Shown here piece after piece: positions 11,675 through 22,118 of a stretch of 64,000 nt of DNA. The first letter of the stretch is position 1. Each line of letters opens with the position of its first letter. The position numbers were made by a program, and so were the translations under genes. Where the stretch lies: contig JADDMT010000069.1 of the NCBI GenBank assembly GCA_021401465.1, forward strand, positions 103,504-167,503. The letters run 5' to 3'. The stretch is from Teratosphaeria epicoccoides. Taxonomy: Eukaryota > Ascomycota > Dothideomycetes > Mycosphaerellales > Teratosphaeriaceae. The notes under the pieces were generated by a model. That model saw only the letters and a list, made by a program, of their open reading frames with translations. It was not told where the DNA came from and searched no databases.

Positions 11675-12757
11675 ATGCTGTCTATACCTTTCACAGTATC
11701 TCTCGGCCTGCTTCCACAGTTGTGCCTCGCATCGTTCGGCAGCAACTGGGGCTCTGGGCCAGTCTATCCTTACAAGACCAACCCTGACGGCACCATGGTG
11801 GAGGATCCGTTTGCAGCAGAAAATAACAAGATAATCTTCGGCCGAGCCAGTATAGTCCTGCCCAAGACACCCACGCCGCTGTCTGGAGGCACAGAAGGCA
11901 CTACATTGCTATGGCTTGGGATGGGCACATATAATACACCGTATGGCTGTATCATTCAAGGCATAATAAATCACTATCCGACAACCAACGATCCGTACGT
12001 TGTCCATGCAAGACTCGTGACTGGCGAGGAAGACTGAAAGCAGATAGGGCAAGTGCATGTAGTGCCTTGGGAACCGATCGCTGGTGTGTCACAGCGTTTA
12101 TGCGATGCAATGACCGGACCTTTCCGGACAAGAGCGTCGTCGCTGCAACGGGGGTACGTCGAGCCATCCACGGACTCGTACAGCCACCCTGAGAATCTGA
12201 CTGGTGTTTCTGTAGCAAACTGTGACGGCAACCTGTAAGAACGGCACCACGTCAGAGTCGCACAGCGAGGGGAGACTCACCAGATGCGACATTTAGATAC
12301 AACAGAAGGACAATATCCCGATTACTACAGCGTCGAAATGGCCGTCGACGGAAAGATTGTATCCAGCATCGCAGCAGGTATCGCCCGTTCCATATATATC
12401 ACACTCCTAAACCCGACTACGAGGACTGATGCTCGATTCCTTCACAGAGGTCGGCTACGCCAACGGCTTCGGTTTCGCCAACGAGTGCACGACCAAACCT
12501 TGCGGCACGCTTGAAGCGCACGGTAAGACTTCATGCCAATCAGCTGTACTCGAGGCAAGGACTGATGGCATGAGCGTCCAGACTGGTTCGACGTCAAACT
12601 CGTCCTGCAGGACCCCGATCCGAACTATGTCTCGACATCTGGGCCCAAAGGATCCAACCCTGAGGGTGTGACGGGCAAGATCAGCACCACGGACGGCGGG
12701 AAGACGTGGACGAGCGACAGGATCCATGTTCCGGAGTTCACGTTTACGAATGTCTGA
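11675..12757 (+). CDS. Predicted secreted protein, uncharacterised fungal family
   Basis: Six exons join in phase to 253 residues: 11675-11994, 12063-12153, 12216-12234, 12297-12377, 12448-12522 and 12582-12757. All five introns are GT..AG and 59-70 nt long. The third exon is a 19-nt microexon. The protein starts with a signal peptide (MLSIPFTVSLGLLPQLCLA). The mature part has a beta-rich look with LLWLGMGTYNTPYGCIIQG, RWCVTAFMRC, YYSVEMAVDGKIVSSI, ECTTKPCGTLEAH and STTDGGKTWTSD, and about six cysteines. This layout recalls a family of extracellular fungal proteins of concanavalin-like or G1-peptidase-like fold, but I see no catalytic signature and do not assign a function. Microexon boundaries are the least certain point. 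Confidence 0.7.
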
Positions 12758-13315
12758 ATGAGAGGATGATTGGCTCGTCATATGCACGGTCTGATGATAG
12801 CACTGGTCAGTTCACGATGCGATTGACTGCATCGGTCGGCCGGTTGACCGCACCACACGCTCGCCATATCCATTAATCGATTGCCCCCTGGCTGATTGAC
12901 CAACAGAGTCCCCGTGACGGGCTCGCTCAGTTGTCTCGGGCGTCGATCCCGGCGTCGCGTGGGATCCACGTGCGTTCCTGTGGTTGGCCCGACTTCGTGA
13001 CTGGTCATCTGTGTCGGCTGACAGGCTGGAGCATTGAGACAATGCTAGCTCCAAGCGTCCGCAAACTCATGCTTGACCCAGGCTGGAGATGGCTGCCGAT
13101 TACGCGCGGTCACCCCATTTCGGCTGTCAGGCGAACCGGGCTGCCCAGCTAAGCAGAGTGATGTCAAAGACAATGTGAGGCCTGCTTCTGGCCGATATAT
13201 ACACGAGACTTTCTAAAACCCCGAGTCTGCGGCTCGTATTCCTGCTTGACGTTTACCAATTTTCCAACGCCATCTCTACAGGACCACAGATTATACACAC
13301 ACGGCTATCGCCATA
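12758..13315. other. Intergenic, no supportable gene
   Basis: Nothing recognisable. The end is the likely promoter of the small secreted protein; a TATATA-like element (GATATATACACG) lies at about 13193-13204. Confidence 0.45.
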
Positions 13316-13700
13316 ATGAAGCCCATCATCCTGCTCCCACTGCTCGCCACTTTAACGTGGGCCGGACGTTGGGTATGTCTTCCCCACGCCTATCACAATC
13401 ACATCTGTGTCAGAGCGCCACATACCCCCCCCCCTCCTGCGCATCAATCCAGCAAGTCAAAAGCTGACAGCTCTCCTCGCAACGAAAGAAATGTGTTAAG
13501 CCCATCAAACCCGGACCAAACGCCCACGGCGGCTGTTTTCCAATCGATCTCTCTCAAGCGCCAGTACCTTGCCACCCGGTCAGTTTTCGAGACGAAACGA
13601 CTCGCCTGGTTACAGTGTCTGGCTGACGAAACGCCAGGAGTGTCCGTGCAAAAAGCAAGGAGCTGCGTGTTCGCCGGAGGGCGTGCTCGCGTCCTGTTGA
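13316..13700 (+). CDS. Small cysteine-rich secreted protein, effector-like
   Basis: The proposed model has three exons (13316-13372, 13471-13578 and 13638-13700), in phase, giving 75 residues. A signal peptide (MKPIILLPLLATLTWAG) is followed by a mature peptide of about 58 residues with eight cysteines spaced C-x13-C-x11-C-x3-C-x-C-x6-C-x8-CC. The stop codon directly follows the final CC, as is common in secreted mini-proteins. Intron 2 is textbook (donor GTCAGT, branch GGCTGAC, acceptor CCAG). Intron 1 has a good GTATGT donor, but its acceptor (ending 13470) lies downstream of another AG, so that junction is less sure. Unspliced reading gives a longer frame that runs through a repeat and looks artificial. 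The family is unknown; roles such as effector or antimicrobial peptide are only possibilities. Confidence 0.58.
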
Positions 13701-13719
13701 ACACCTATCAACGTGGAGC

Positions 13720-13800
13720 GACGAAGACCCCGACTCTACTATTACGACGAAGAACCCGACTCTACTATTACGACGAAGACCCCGAGTCTACTATTACGAC
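13720..13800 (+). repeat. 26-bp minisatellite, three copies plus partial
   Basis: The unit GACGAAGACCCCGACTCTAC plus 6 nt begins at 13720, 13746 and 13772, with a fourth truncated start at 13798. The period of 26 is not a multiple of three, so any translation changes frame at each copy. It lies just downstream of the stop codon of the small secreted protein and is best seen as 3'UTR or intergenic. Confidence 0.9.
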
Positions 13801-13960
13801 GAACACTGTGACGTCTACTCTGGTCTCGTACACATGCTAGCAAGAAGGCGTTCCGAACTTGGAAAGCTGGTCACGATCTGGTGCTCGGACCCTCTCCCGC
13901 GGCTTCCCAGACCCTTTGAGTACTACTTCTCCCAACCAATCCCGTCCCCCTTTCTATCTC

Positions 13961-14342
13961 TCACACGATCCTCCCAACGCTGCTGATGAGCCTGTCGGTG
14001 TTTGTCTCGGCCTCCTCAAGTTGCTTCAAGGCCAGCCTTTTTCCCTTGCTGTGCGCCAGAGGATGGGCGCCTTCTACAAAGTTGCGAATTTGCCTTTCCA
14101 TTCGACCTGGGATTGGGCTTGGCGGGATCAAAGGATCGTCCAACTCGGCTAGTAGACTCTCTAGATCAGCAATATGATTGTCAGGTCTTCTTGTCAACAG
14201 GTTTCGATACATCCCTTCGCACGACTCCCTCGTGAGGTCTTTGTACTGGATTGCTGGATGTACTCTTGACTGTATCGCAGCATCTGCCACTCGTCCGTAA
14301 AACAGCGTGCATAGAGCCTCGACTAGTGTCGAAAAATCGTCC
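13961..14342 (-). CDS. Hypothetical protein fragment (low confidence)
   Basis: The minus-strand frame is open for about 127 codons below an in-frame TGA at 14343-14345 and ends at 13961. It encodes a soluble, charged, helix-prone sequence (DLESLLAELDDPLIPPSPIP, EGAHPLAHSKGKRLALKQL). It has no ATG near its 5' end, so it would need an upstream exon; a second minus-strand frame at 14385-14588 is a candidate but I cannot join the two convincingly. No domain recognised. It may be an exon of a real gene, a gene fragment or chance. Confidence 0.3.
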
Positions 14343-14962
14343 GAAGACTCTCACATTTGATTCTGTTCGTCGAAAGAGTGCTATCTATGCCCTGTAAGCC
14401 CTACGATAGCGATCCCAGCTGCATACAAGCGGAAGCGAGACTATGCCTTCGGCATATAACCACATTAGCCATCTCGGGCAGCCTTTGTCACGAGCGTCTC
14501 TCACAGCTCGTCTGATGGCCGTGCTACTCGCGTAGCCAGAGAGCTTGCACGGGTAGTCGTGGATGCATCGGGTCAGGGCTATGAGCACCGGTGGTGAGAC
14601 TTACTGGACCGGTATTCCGCAACTCATGTTGACGTTACGTTATTCGACGTTGAGCTTCCAACAGCCTGATTCCGCTTCAAGCATTCACGTACTATCGAGC
14701 GTGCAGCCCGAAGGTCTGGCTTGTCGACTTGCATCACGATACAACGAACACTCCTTCTGCATGTCGCGGATTTCGAGCGCAGCTTGACTGATAAAATTGC
14801 CCAGCACTACTCCCCAGCATGCAAGATCATTGACACTAGCATTAAACCAAACTGCTTTGATGATCCATCCGCCTTTCCTTTTTTTGCCGAATGCGCTGCT
14901 GTCATCATCGCGCATGATGCATTCAAAGGTACAACCCATGATATAACAAGTGTTGCTCATCA
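14343..14962. other. Intergenic, possibly an upstream exon of the previous frame
   Basis: Apart from a minus-strand open frame at 14385-14588 without a recognisable product, I see nothing here. Confidence 0.4.
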
Positions 14963-16666
14963 CTAGGTGCGCGCCTGGTTGGGGCGACACCAGGAGTCAC
15001 CATGCATCAGAGGACCAACGTAGCTGAGTGGCAAGGACGGAAGGTTCTCGTTGTTGCCCATGCAGCCCCTCATCCAATAGGGGTCGTTGTCGCAGTTCTT
15101 GAACTGTTGTTTTCCCTGCACCGACGAGTGTGTGCTGTATTCTGCAAAGCATGCATTAGCAGGGTGCATTGAGGTCTGGTGAGGAGATGTCCCGACTCAC
15201 TCCACTCGCAATTCTTGACATTGAAGACACATGCCGACTTTGGATCCGGAAGCCCCTGCAACGGGATTTTCTTGCCCGCGCAAGCCTCCTGCGCAAAGAT
15301 CTCGCTCAAATCCTCCACGATATTCTCGTCCAGGAGCCAGGTGAGGAGATCTTTGAATTCCCTGTCCCCTTTGTGGGTGTCGTGCAGCGAATAAGTGTTA
15401 CCCTTGCCGAACCACCAGCCGTTGCAGTTGCCAGCTGGTCCGAGTTCGTGGCAGTCGATCTGACCTGTCACCTGTGCTACTTTCCTAGGGTCGACACCAG
15501 TCGATTTGGTGACTATGATACCGGTCGCGGTGAGCGACTCTGCAAGCACGAAGAGCATGAGGGCCTTGTACGCGACGGTCGATTGTTTGTCCAGGCTGAT
15601 GTCAACGCGCTGACTGAAAGCGCCGTTTCCGCAGAGCGCGAGGAAAACCTCCAGATCGTCCTGCATGATCTGCACCTCAAGGGTAAGCACCTTCTTATAT
15701 TCGATGACCAAGTCGGCGAGATCGGATGCGATATCCGCGAGGGTCGTGAAGCGTTGCTTCGCTGATTGCGTATAATGCTTTCCCGCCTCGCCCAAGTGCG
15801 GTATATTCCTTCCTAACCACAAGGAGTTGACGATCAAGTATGCTGTAGTTGCGATAGCGACCGACGTGACCGTCGCAGAAACGACGAAAGACACCCCGAG
15901 CTGCAAGCGATGTCAGCAAGTCGACGGCTATGCTCAGGCGGAGAACACTTGCGGTAAAAATCTGTAGCCCAAGCGAGAACATGTATACCCACTCCGCCAA
16001 TCCAAACCCCTGCTCAAGAGGTGGAGAGACCTTGTCCACAATCTTGCCTATTTTCCCAGCAGCTAGCGACTGGCTGTCGCCCAGAGCAGTGTAGTACTGG
16101 GTGTGGAATTGCCAGATAGCAAAAATGTTCCACAACGTCTGGGACAAATGTCAGCATGAACAAGTGATACGGCATCGAGGCCTGATCTACATAGAATTGC
16201 TGCCAGTCCCGGTAAGCATTGTTGTCGGTCGCAGGCTTATCGCAAGTGTCACTGGTGATGAGGTTGCAGGTATCTCCGTTTCTGCCCTGTGCGATCGCAG
16301 GTCAGCGCTATTGGGAGTCAGCCACGAGGCTGGGGTTGAACTCACACTCCACGATAAATAGGCCTGCGCGAAGCCCTTCTCTTTGAGACCGACCTTGGGG
16401 CCCTCTGTCTTCGCCCAGTCGTTGAGGTAACCGGTCATGTTCAAGAACTCCCAGCATTGATATTTTAGACTTGGATAACGGAAGGTCAGTCAATGTGGGA
16501 GAGATCGTGCACCCTTCGCACAGACTCACCCATCTTTGGCAGCTGGCGAGCAGTCCAGAGCGCAGCCCTGTCCCGAGCTGTTGCATGCAGCTTGCGGGAA
16601 GGTGTAAGCAGCGGTGGCGGAGACGGCGAATGAGGCGGTCAGGGTGAGTGCAAAGAGCTTCACCAT
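14963..16666 (-). CDS. Predicted secretory-pathway/membrane protein, uncharacterised family
   Basis: Six exons join in phase to 461 residues (in transcription order 16666-16530, 16469-16346, 16286-16191, 16138-15989, 15900-15201 and 15141-14963). All introns are GT..AG, and most have a CTGAC-type branch site. The protein has an N-terminal signal peptide (MVKLFALTLTASFAVSATA). A cysteine-containing luminal region follows (CNSSGQGCALDCSP), then a hydrophobic segment (VSFVVSATVTSVAIATTAY), a helical stretch, a second hydrophobic patch (ALMLFVLAESLTATGIIV) and a cysteine-rich C-terminal part (SACVFNVKNCEW, KNCDNDPYWMRGCMG). The arrangement resembles large secreted proteins of unknown function that are common in Dothideomycetes (perhaps the DUF7872 type), but I do not claim membership. 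No catalytic motif is seen. Confidence 0.72.
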
Positions 16667-17310
16667 GTTGGCAACGGAGCGGGAAGTCAATCAAAGCCCC
16701 GTGCGAAAGCGTCGCCATCCATGAGGTGTATCGAGGCACACAAATACATCTTCTTCTCCAAACCCACAAGACACATCACGCTACGAGCATACTGGTGCTC
16801 TCCGTCACATGTGCCTTCGTTTCAATGCCAAACACCGCCAGTCACGAGCGGATTTCTGTCAGGGAGCAATGTTCCAGAAGTGCCACATGTTGACCAATCG
16901 CCGCCAGGACATGGCCGTCGAGCGGATGTGTGCCGCCAGATGGGTATGGATGGAGATTATCATGGCTCCCCGGCCGATGATGATGGCGGAGATGTGGAGC
17001 TCTGGCAGGGATTGGCATGTCGGGTCGAGGTTATGCCATGTGGCCCGCGCACCCAGGAAGAGTTGGCCTTTCAAGACACATGACGGGCTTGACGATCCAG
17101 ACACGGGGGAATCTCAGCTCGACGTGTCTTTGAGTGCGACTGCCGAGCGCGAAATACGGGATGCGCTTGTCGCTAATACGGCCAGCAATCATGGCGCGTC
17201 AGCAAACACGTGTGCATAGCCACAGCTCGCCTCTGTCTAGCTTGCCAAGCATCACCGAGCAGACAGACAGACGCGCCTGCCCCTCACGCTGCTCCGCCCG
17301 AACATGGAAG

Positions 17311-17346
17311 CTACCTCGGCTACCTCGGCTACCTCAGCTACCTCCG
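17311..17346. repeat. 9-bp tandem repeat (CTACCTCGG)4
   Basis: Four near-identical 9-bp units: CTACCTCGG twice, then CTACCTCAG and CTACCTCCG. Confidence 0.9.
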
Positions 17347-17604
17347 AACAGCAGAGCAGAATTTTCACGCGCTTCACGCTGTCTCACTACGCTTCTCTGG
17401 TAGTCTGGGGCCCCGCAATCGGCCTCGATTTATTATTGCACGCTGCGCTCTGGACTGTAGACTGTCTCTGCCTGCCAAGTCCACCGTCCAAGACACGTCC
17501 ATAGCTGTTTCAGCACCTCCTCACTCCCCCTTCGTAAAAGCCAGCGCTGCTGCAGCTGCCAATAGCGTCGCCTGCTGGGTTGGGTTGCATCTCGTCACAT
17601 GCGA

Positions 17605-17668
17605 GTGAGGACGTGAGGACGTGAGAACGTGAGAACGTGAGAACGTGAGAACGTGAGAACGTGAGAAG
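17605..17668. repeat. 8-bp tandem repeat (GTGAGAAC)n, eight copies
   Basis: Two copies of GTGAGGAC are followed by five of GTGAGAAC and one GTGAGAAG, all head to tail with no interruption. Each unit junction creates the sequence ACGTGAG. It lies in intergenic DNA. Confidence 0.92.
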
Positions 17669-18863
17669 GCGCCTGAATGCTTTCTGACTCCTTCTTCCCC
17701 GATCATCACCCTCCCCACCACCACGCTTGCCCCTTGCCCTGACCGCTGCCACTCCGATCTGCCCAGAGGAGGTAAGCAGTGTCAGAGGCTGATGCGGCAA
17801 GCGTCGGTCCATCCTCAGCCTTGTCCCGATCACGTGGAGCATGCCTGTCTGACGGGAGAGCCGGACGCTGGACCGGAAAATGTCTGCTCGGGAAGTGAAG
17901 TGTCGGGAGAGAGACACACCCTATACATGGGTCCGGATTCGATCCCTCGCTTGCCTCCTCACCGTCGCACTCGCCAATATCATGTGTGTCCTTGCGCTCG
18001 CTGACAACGCCACTGGTCTGCCAATCATGTCGACGTGACGAGGTGACACGGATGCCAGAGCTTCTGGCGACCGATCTCCTTGCGATATATTGCAAACTGA
18101 GTCTGAAGAGATTTAGTCATGGCTATCGGTCGCATTCTGCCTACGAGATGGTCTTTCGTAGAGACGATGAAGATGTTGTCGTCTTTGGTGTGCTATCGCC
18201 CGAAATAGGGGTGAAAATAATCGGAAGCGTTTGACTCGAAAGGCGCTGCAGTGTAGTATGATTTGGCACTACAATCTTGAGGTTTGCCGGAGGAACAGGA
18301 AGTAATGACGGGAGGAAGAGGAAGTCCTACATATACCGGTCGCGGCACGACCGCCCGGCGACCAGATCATGAAGGCTAAGATTTGCATCAATAGGCGGAA
18401 GACTTGACACAAGATGTTCAGCCCTGTTGTAGACTCTACACCTGGCTCGAGACAATGTCAGGATTGGTATCGCTCCCATTCCTTGAAGTTGGATCTCTCT
18501 ACTGGCACGATCGTGAAAGAACAGGCTTAGACTTGCCACGTGACTTGCACATCACTGGCGTCCATGTCGACAAAGTGTCGACCGCAGCGCTGGAAGAGAA
18601 AGCTGGATTCTGCAATCACTGCACTCCCATATTGTCCATCCTAGGAGGACTCAGAGATCCTCAGGCAAAGCTCAAACCACTCATCTGACGTGTGCGGAGC
18701 AGTGCTAGATGGCAGGCCTGAGCCCTCCGATTAGGTAGACCATGCCTACAGTGAAGATTCGCTGCTGAGGCCCGAAAAAAAACGTGTCGCAGCCTCGATC
18801 GCGGCTTATGGTGTGTTGTGCATCAGATCAGCCAAGCTGTGCCGGCGGAGCACACCACGCCGC

Positions 18864-20189
18864 CTAAGCATGCCCATTCGGCACGCCCGTCGTCTTCGTT
18901 TCCATCACTGGCACCGTCATCCCCTTCACCCCAGGCAACATACTCCTCGCACTCGCCCTCGAACTCTGCGCCAAGACGGCATCCATCACCACCAACGCCG
19001 CCATGCTTTCCACAATCGGCACCGCCCTCGGAATCACGCACGGATCATGTCTCCCCTTCGCCTCCAATACACCTACTTCCTCATCATACCCCACAGTCTG
19101 CTGCGCTTGCCCGATCGTGGCCGGAGGCTTGAAAGCGACATTGAAGTAGATGTGCGCGCCATTTGAGATACCGCCTTGAATGCCTCCGCTGTTGTTGGTC
19201 TTGGTTGTCAGACGCGGTCGCCCGGGGACGTTGGACTCGGATTTGACGAAAGGGTCGTTGTGCACGGAGCCTGGGACTTCGCAGCCACGGAAGCCGGACC
19301 CAATTTCAAAGCCCTTGGTTGCTGGTATGCTAAGCATTGCGTGCGCCAGTGTCGCTTCCAACTTGTCGAAACACGGCTCGCCGAGGCCAGAAGGACAATG
19401 TCGGATGACGCACGTGACGACTCCGCCGATTGAGTCCTTCCTGTCCCGAAAACCGGCAATGACCTCCTCCATCCTTTTAGTGACCCGTTCATCCGGACAT
19501 CGCACAGGCAGGAATGAATCGACCTGTTCCCGGGTGATGTCATTGATCAGTTTGAGAAAGCCTGGGTTAGTAGCGGCAGTAGGATGCTCCTGGGTCGGCT
19601 CAAACAGCTTCGTCTGTCCCACACTGCTTGTGAAGGCCACAATCTCCACTCCGTAAGCTTGCCTCAGATACTTCTCAGCAATGGCACCCGCTGCGACCCT
19701 CCCGATCGTCTCCCGCGCCGAACTTCTGCCTCCGCCTGATGAAGCCTTGACGCCGTACTTCTCCAGATACGTCCAATCTGCATGACTCGGGCGCGGGAAA
19801 TCATTGATATTCCGCGCCTTCTTCACGGGCTCGCCGTCGAACGCCGCTCTTTGCTTCTCGGCCTCGGCGTGTGCATCGCTCTTGCCTGCCCATTCCGACG
19901 CTCCTTCCTTGTAATCGTGCGGTCGTTGGTCCTCGTTCATGACCCGCAGCCCAATGGGCGACCCGAGGGTGATGCCCAGCTCCGTGCCAGACTGAATCTC
20001 CACTTTGTCTTTCTCATTCCGCGGTGTCGTCAGTGCACTCTGTCCTGGTCGCCGTCTGGTCATTTGTGGCTGAATGTCCGCCTCGGTGAGTTGCAGACCT
20101 GGCGGGCACCCGTCGACAATGGCACCGACCGACTTGCCATGCGATTCGCCGTACGTGCTAACTCTGAAGTACTGTCCGAATGTCGACAT
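18864..20189 (-). CDS. ARO2: Chorismate synthase
   Basis: Single exon, 441 residues, ATG at 20189. It catalyses the last shikimate step, EPSP to chorismate, using reduced flavin; fungal enzymes are bifunctional with their own NADPH-dependent flavin reductase. All signatures are present: STYGESHGKSVGAIVDGCPP near the N terminus, SGGGRSSARETIGRVAAGAI in the middle, and TKTNNSGGIQGGISNG with HDPCVIPRAVPIVESM towards the C terminus. The insertion DYKEGASEWAGKSDAHAEAE is where fungal bifunctional enzymes carry extra sequence. Length is normal and nothing looks damaged. It supplies Phe, Tyr, Trp and p-aminobenzoate; the folate enzyme FOL3 lies 18 kb away but is not in an operon-like arrangement. 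Confidence 0.97.
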   Translation of the reverse strand: MSTFGQYFRVSTYGESHGKSVGAIVDGCPPGLQLTEADIQPQMTRRRPGQSALTTPRNEKDKVEIQSGTELGITLGSPIGLRVMNEDQRPHDYKEGASEWAGKSDAHAEAEKQRAAFDGEPVKKARNINDFPRPSHADWTYLEKYGVKASSGGGRSSARETIGRVAAGAIAEKYLRQAYGVEIVAFTSSVGQTKLFEPTQEHPTAATNPGFLKLINDITREQVDSFLPVRCPDERVTKRMEEVIAGFRDRKDSIGGVVTCVIRHCPSGLGEPCFDKLEATLAHAMLSIPATKGFEIGSGFRGCEVPGSVHNDPFVKSESNVPGRPRLTTKTNNSGGIQGGISNGAHIYFNVAFKPPATIGQAQQTVGYDEEVGVLEAKGRHDPCVIPRAVPIVESMAALVVMDAVLAQSSRASARSMLPGVKGMTVPVMETKTTGVPNGHA

Positions 20190-20626
20190 GATTGCTATCT
20201 ACGCGTGTCTATGGCCAGCAGCATTACTCGATGTGTGCACAACTTTTTTTGGCGGGGGATTCTGCCTGGGCGCGTCATTGCGGAGGTCGCATACATGTAT
20301 GTATGCGGGAACCCGGTCAACGCAGTAGGCAGATCATCTCCACGCTTGGGTACCTACGCACGATGGGGTGGAAGGACAGAAAATGGAATGTGTACTAGAT
20401 GCATAGGTAGACAATCACACGCATTCGAATCCCGCACTCAATATCCGCCTGTGCCGTCCCGCAAACCCACCACCAGATTGAAGTTGAAGTATGAGGTATT
20501 GGGCTTCTGTGAGACGCATACCACAACATCACGCAGATCGTAGGCCTCTCACTCCATCCTCCCGAGCGATCAATCACGTCCTGCCCGGCGCCTTCTATCC
20601 TTTCTTGTCTACTATTACACACTGAC
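20190..20626. other. Intergenic between ARO2 promoter and VDAC 3' end
   Basis: No gene seen. A CATACATGTATGTATG palindrome-like stretch lies at about 20290-20305. Confidence 0.45.
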
Positions 20627-22118
20627 TTAACCCTCGAAGGTAAGCGCTGTCCCGATTTTGTGCCCAGCCTCGTTCAGTTTCTGGGTGTCGAGCGAGAGAC
20701 CGAGGCCCCAGGTTGTGCCAGCGTTGAGCTTGGTGCTGTAGGCGAGCGCAGCGATACCACGGTCGTTGATCTTGGCCTGGGCCGCGCACAGGTCGTTAGC
20801 CATAATCTTCAGTGTTGGCAGCAGAAAACCCGTGGCTCACCTTGGCGAAGCTATTCGGGTCAAGCTTGTACTTGCTGGCAATCTCGAGTCCGCTGGCCTT
20901 GCTTGTCTGGACGTCATAGCCAGCCTTGGCACCGACCTCTACCGAGCTGTTGACCTTCTGGTAGTAGGAAGCAGCAATGATGCTCAAGTTCTGGATGCCA
21001 TTCACCGAAGCGGTGTAGCTTGGTGTTTGGTAGCTCAGGCCCAAACCATACCGCGTGACGGCCGCTTTCTGCACATCGTATGCCGCTTCACCACCAACGA
21101 GGAAGCCCTCGTGACCTGCAACCAGGTCGACGACCGCGTCGATGTTGCCGTTAGCTTGTGCGTAGTTGACGAAGGCGCGGGAGTGGATGTTGGGGTTTTT
21201 GAATGCCATCGTGATTTTCTGTGCGGCGCTGTTGGGTTTGCTTGGGTTCCACAGGTTCTGTAGATCGATCTTCGCGCCTGGCGCAACGACGTCGGCGAGC
21301 TCGACCTTGGTGTCAAGGAGAGCATTGGTGGCCCATGCTTGGGTGATGGTGACACCTGTTGCGTGTCGCAATGTCAACGAGACTGTTTCTTTTGCGCCTT
21401 GCGCGTGAGGGACCGCATAGCAGAAGAGGTAGATTTGGGTGCGAACGGGTGCAGGCAGGCGAGTCAAAAAGGTCATGCTCCGAATGAAGTTCTGTGGTGC
21501 CTTGCTCTTGCGAGTGCTAGTGGCCTTGCTCTTGCTGGTGCTAGTGGCCTTACTGCTGCTGCTGCTGCTGCGTGCTGGGGTGGATGGGGAAGTATGGGAT
21601 TTCTGCGTACCCTGAGGCTTGAGGGTGTGCTTTCCCTCGACCTGTGCCAGAGCAGAGTATGTCAGTGATCTGAGTCTATAATAATGCGTCTGATGTGGCA
21701 GGGCAGATCTCACCGAGCCCGTGGTCACACCGTCAAAGCCCTGCTTGCCCTTGACCGTGACGTTGGTACCGTTTGGAGCCTTGAGCTTGACATCAAGGGT
21801 GGCTGTCAAGACACATCATCAGCAACCTGAGGCAGCCCAGGCATCCTAGGGACTTGTCCAGATCATGCGCACCTTGGCTGGTGTGGTAGAAGTCTTTGTT
21901 GATGAGCTGGAGCAGCCACGTCAATGTCAGCCTTCCATCACTACCCATTCATCTGCGGGAGTGCGCCATCGCATGGATATACGCACGTCGTTGGCAGCCT
22001 TGCCCAAGTCGCCAAATGCTGGGATGGGGAGAGCGAACGAGCTATTGATGTCCTTTGCGAGCTTCTCGGTCGAGCCCACAGGCTTAGGAATCTCGCTGCT
22101 GAAGATTGGGTTCGACAT
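20627..22118 (-). CDS. POR1: Mitochondrial outer membrane porin (VDAC)
   Basis: Six exons join in phase to 316 residues (22118-21987, 21906-21873, 21802-21714, 21641-21611, 21355-20841 and 20776-20627). VDAC is the 19-strand beta-barrel that lets metabolites cross the outer mitochondrial membrane. Family landmarks: PAFGDLGKAAND then LINKDFYHTSQ (N-terminal helix), KLKAPNGTNVTVKGKQGFDG, VEGKHTLKPQ joining GVTITQAW, VAGHEGFLVGGEAAYDVQKA, ASKYKLDPNSFAK and the final exon ending in TLTFEG-like sequence. Compared with the usual ~283 residues it has about 32 extra residues in front of PAFGDL. The intron after exon 4 is 255 nt, unusually long here, and carries repeats (see 21501-21571). Confidence 0.93.
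21501..21571. repeat. Intronic repeats in the VDAC gene: 24-bp duplication plus (CTG)6
   Basis: A 24-bp unit starting CTTGCTCTTG is present at 21501-21524 and 21525-21548 with two mismatches. It is followed by a CTG/CAG trinucleotide run at about 21553-21571. Both lie inside the 255-nt intron of the porin gene. Reading through them would insert serine/lysine repeats that no VDAC has, which supports calling this an intron. Confidence 0.8.

Larger units (their letters stand above)
16667..18863. other. Long intergenic stretch with short tandem repeats, no supportable gene
   Basis: These 2.2 kb contain two short tandem repeats (listed separately) and only short frames without ATG, signal peptide or domain. 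A frame at 18404-18688 has faint similarity in style to the C-terminal part of HET-type proteins but nothing firm. Part of the left end is the promoter of the gene starting at 16666. Confidence 0.5.

Noticed and set aside
18404..18688. Possible HET-domain protein fragment on the plus strand
   Set aside because: Only a vague resemblance in a short frame that begins without ATG; no HET core motif could be read.
20400..20450. tRNA-like T-arm (TTCGAATCCC)
   Set aside because: No matching acceptor stem, anticodon arm or D-arm could be laid out around it.
21400..21610. Ser/Lys-rich insertion in the porin
   Set aside because: Splicing 21611 to 21355 joins LKPQ directly to GVTITQAW as in all VDACs, so this is an intron.
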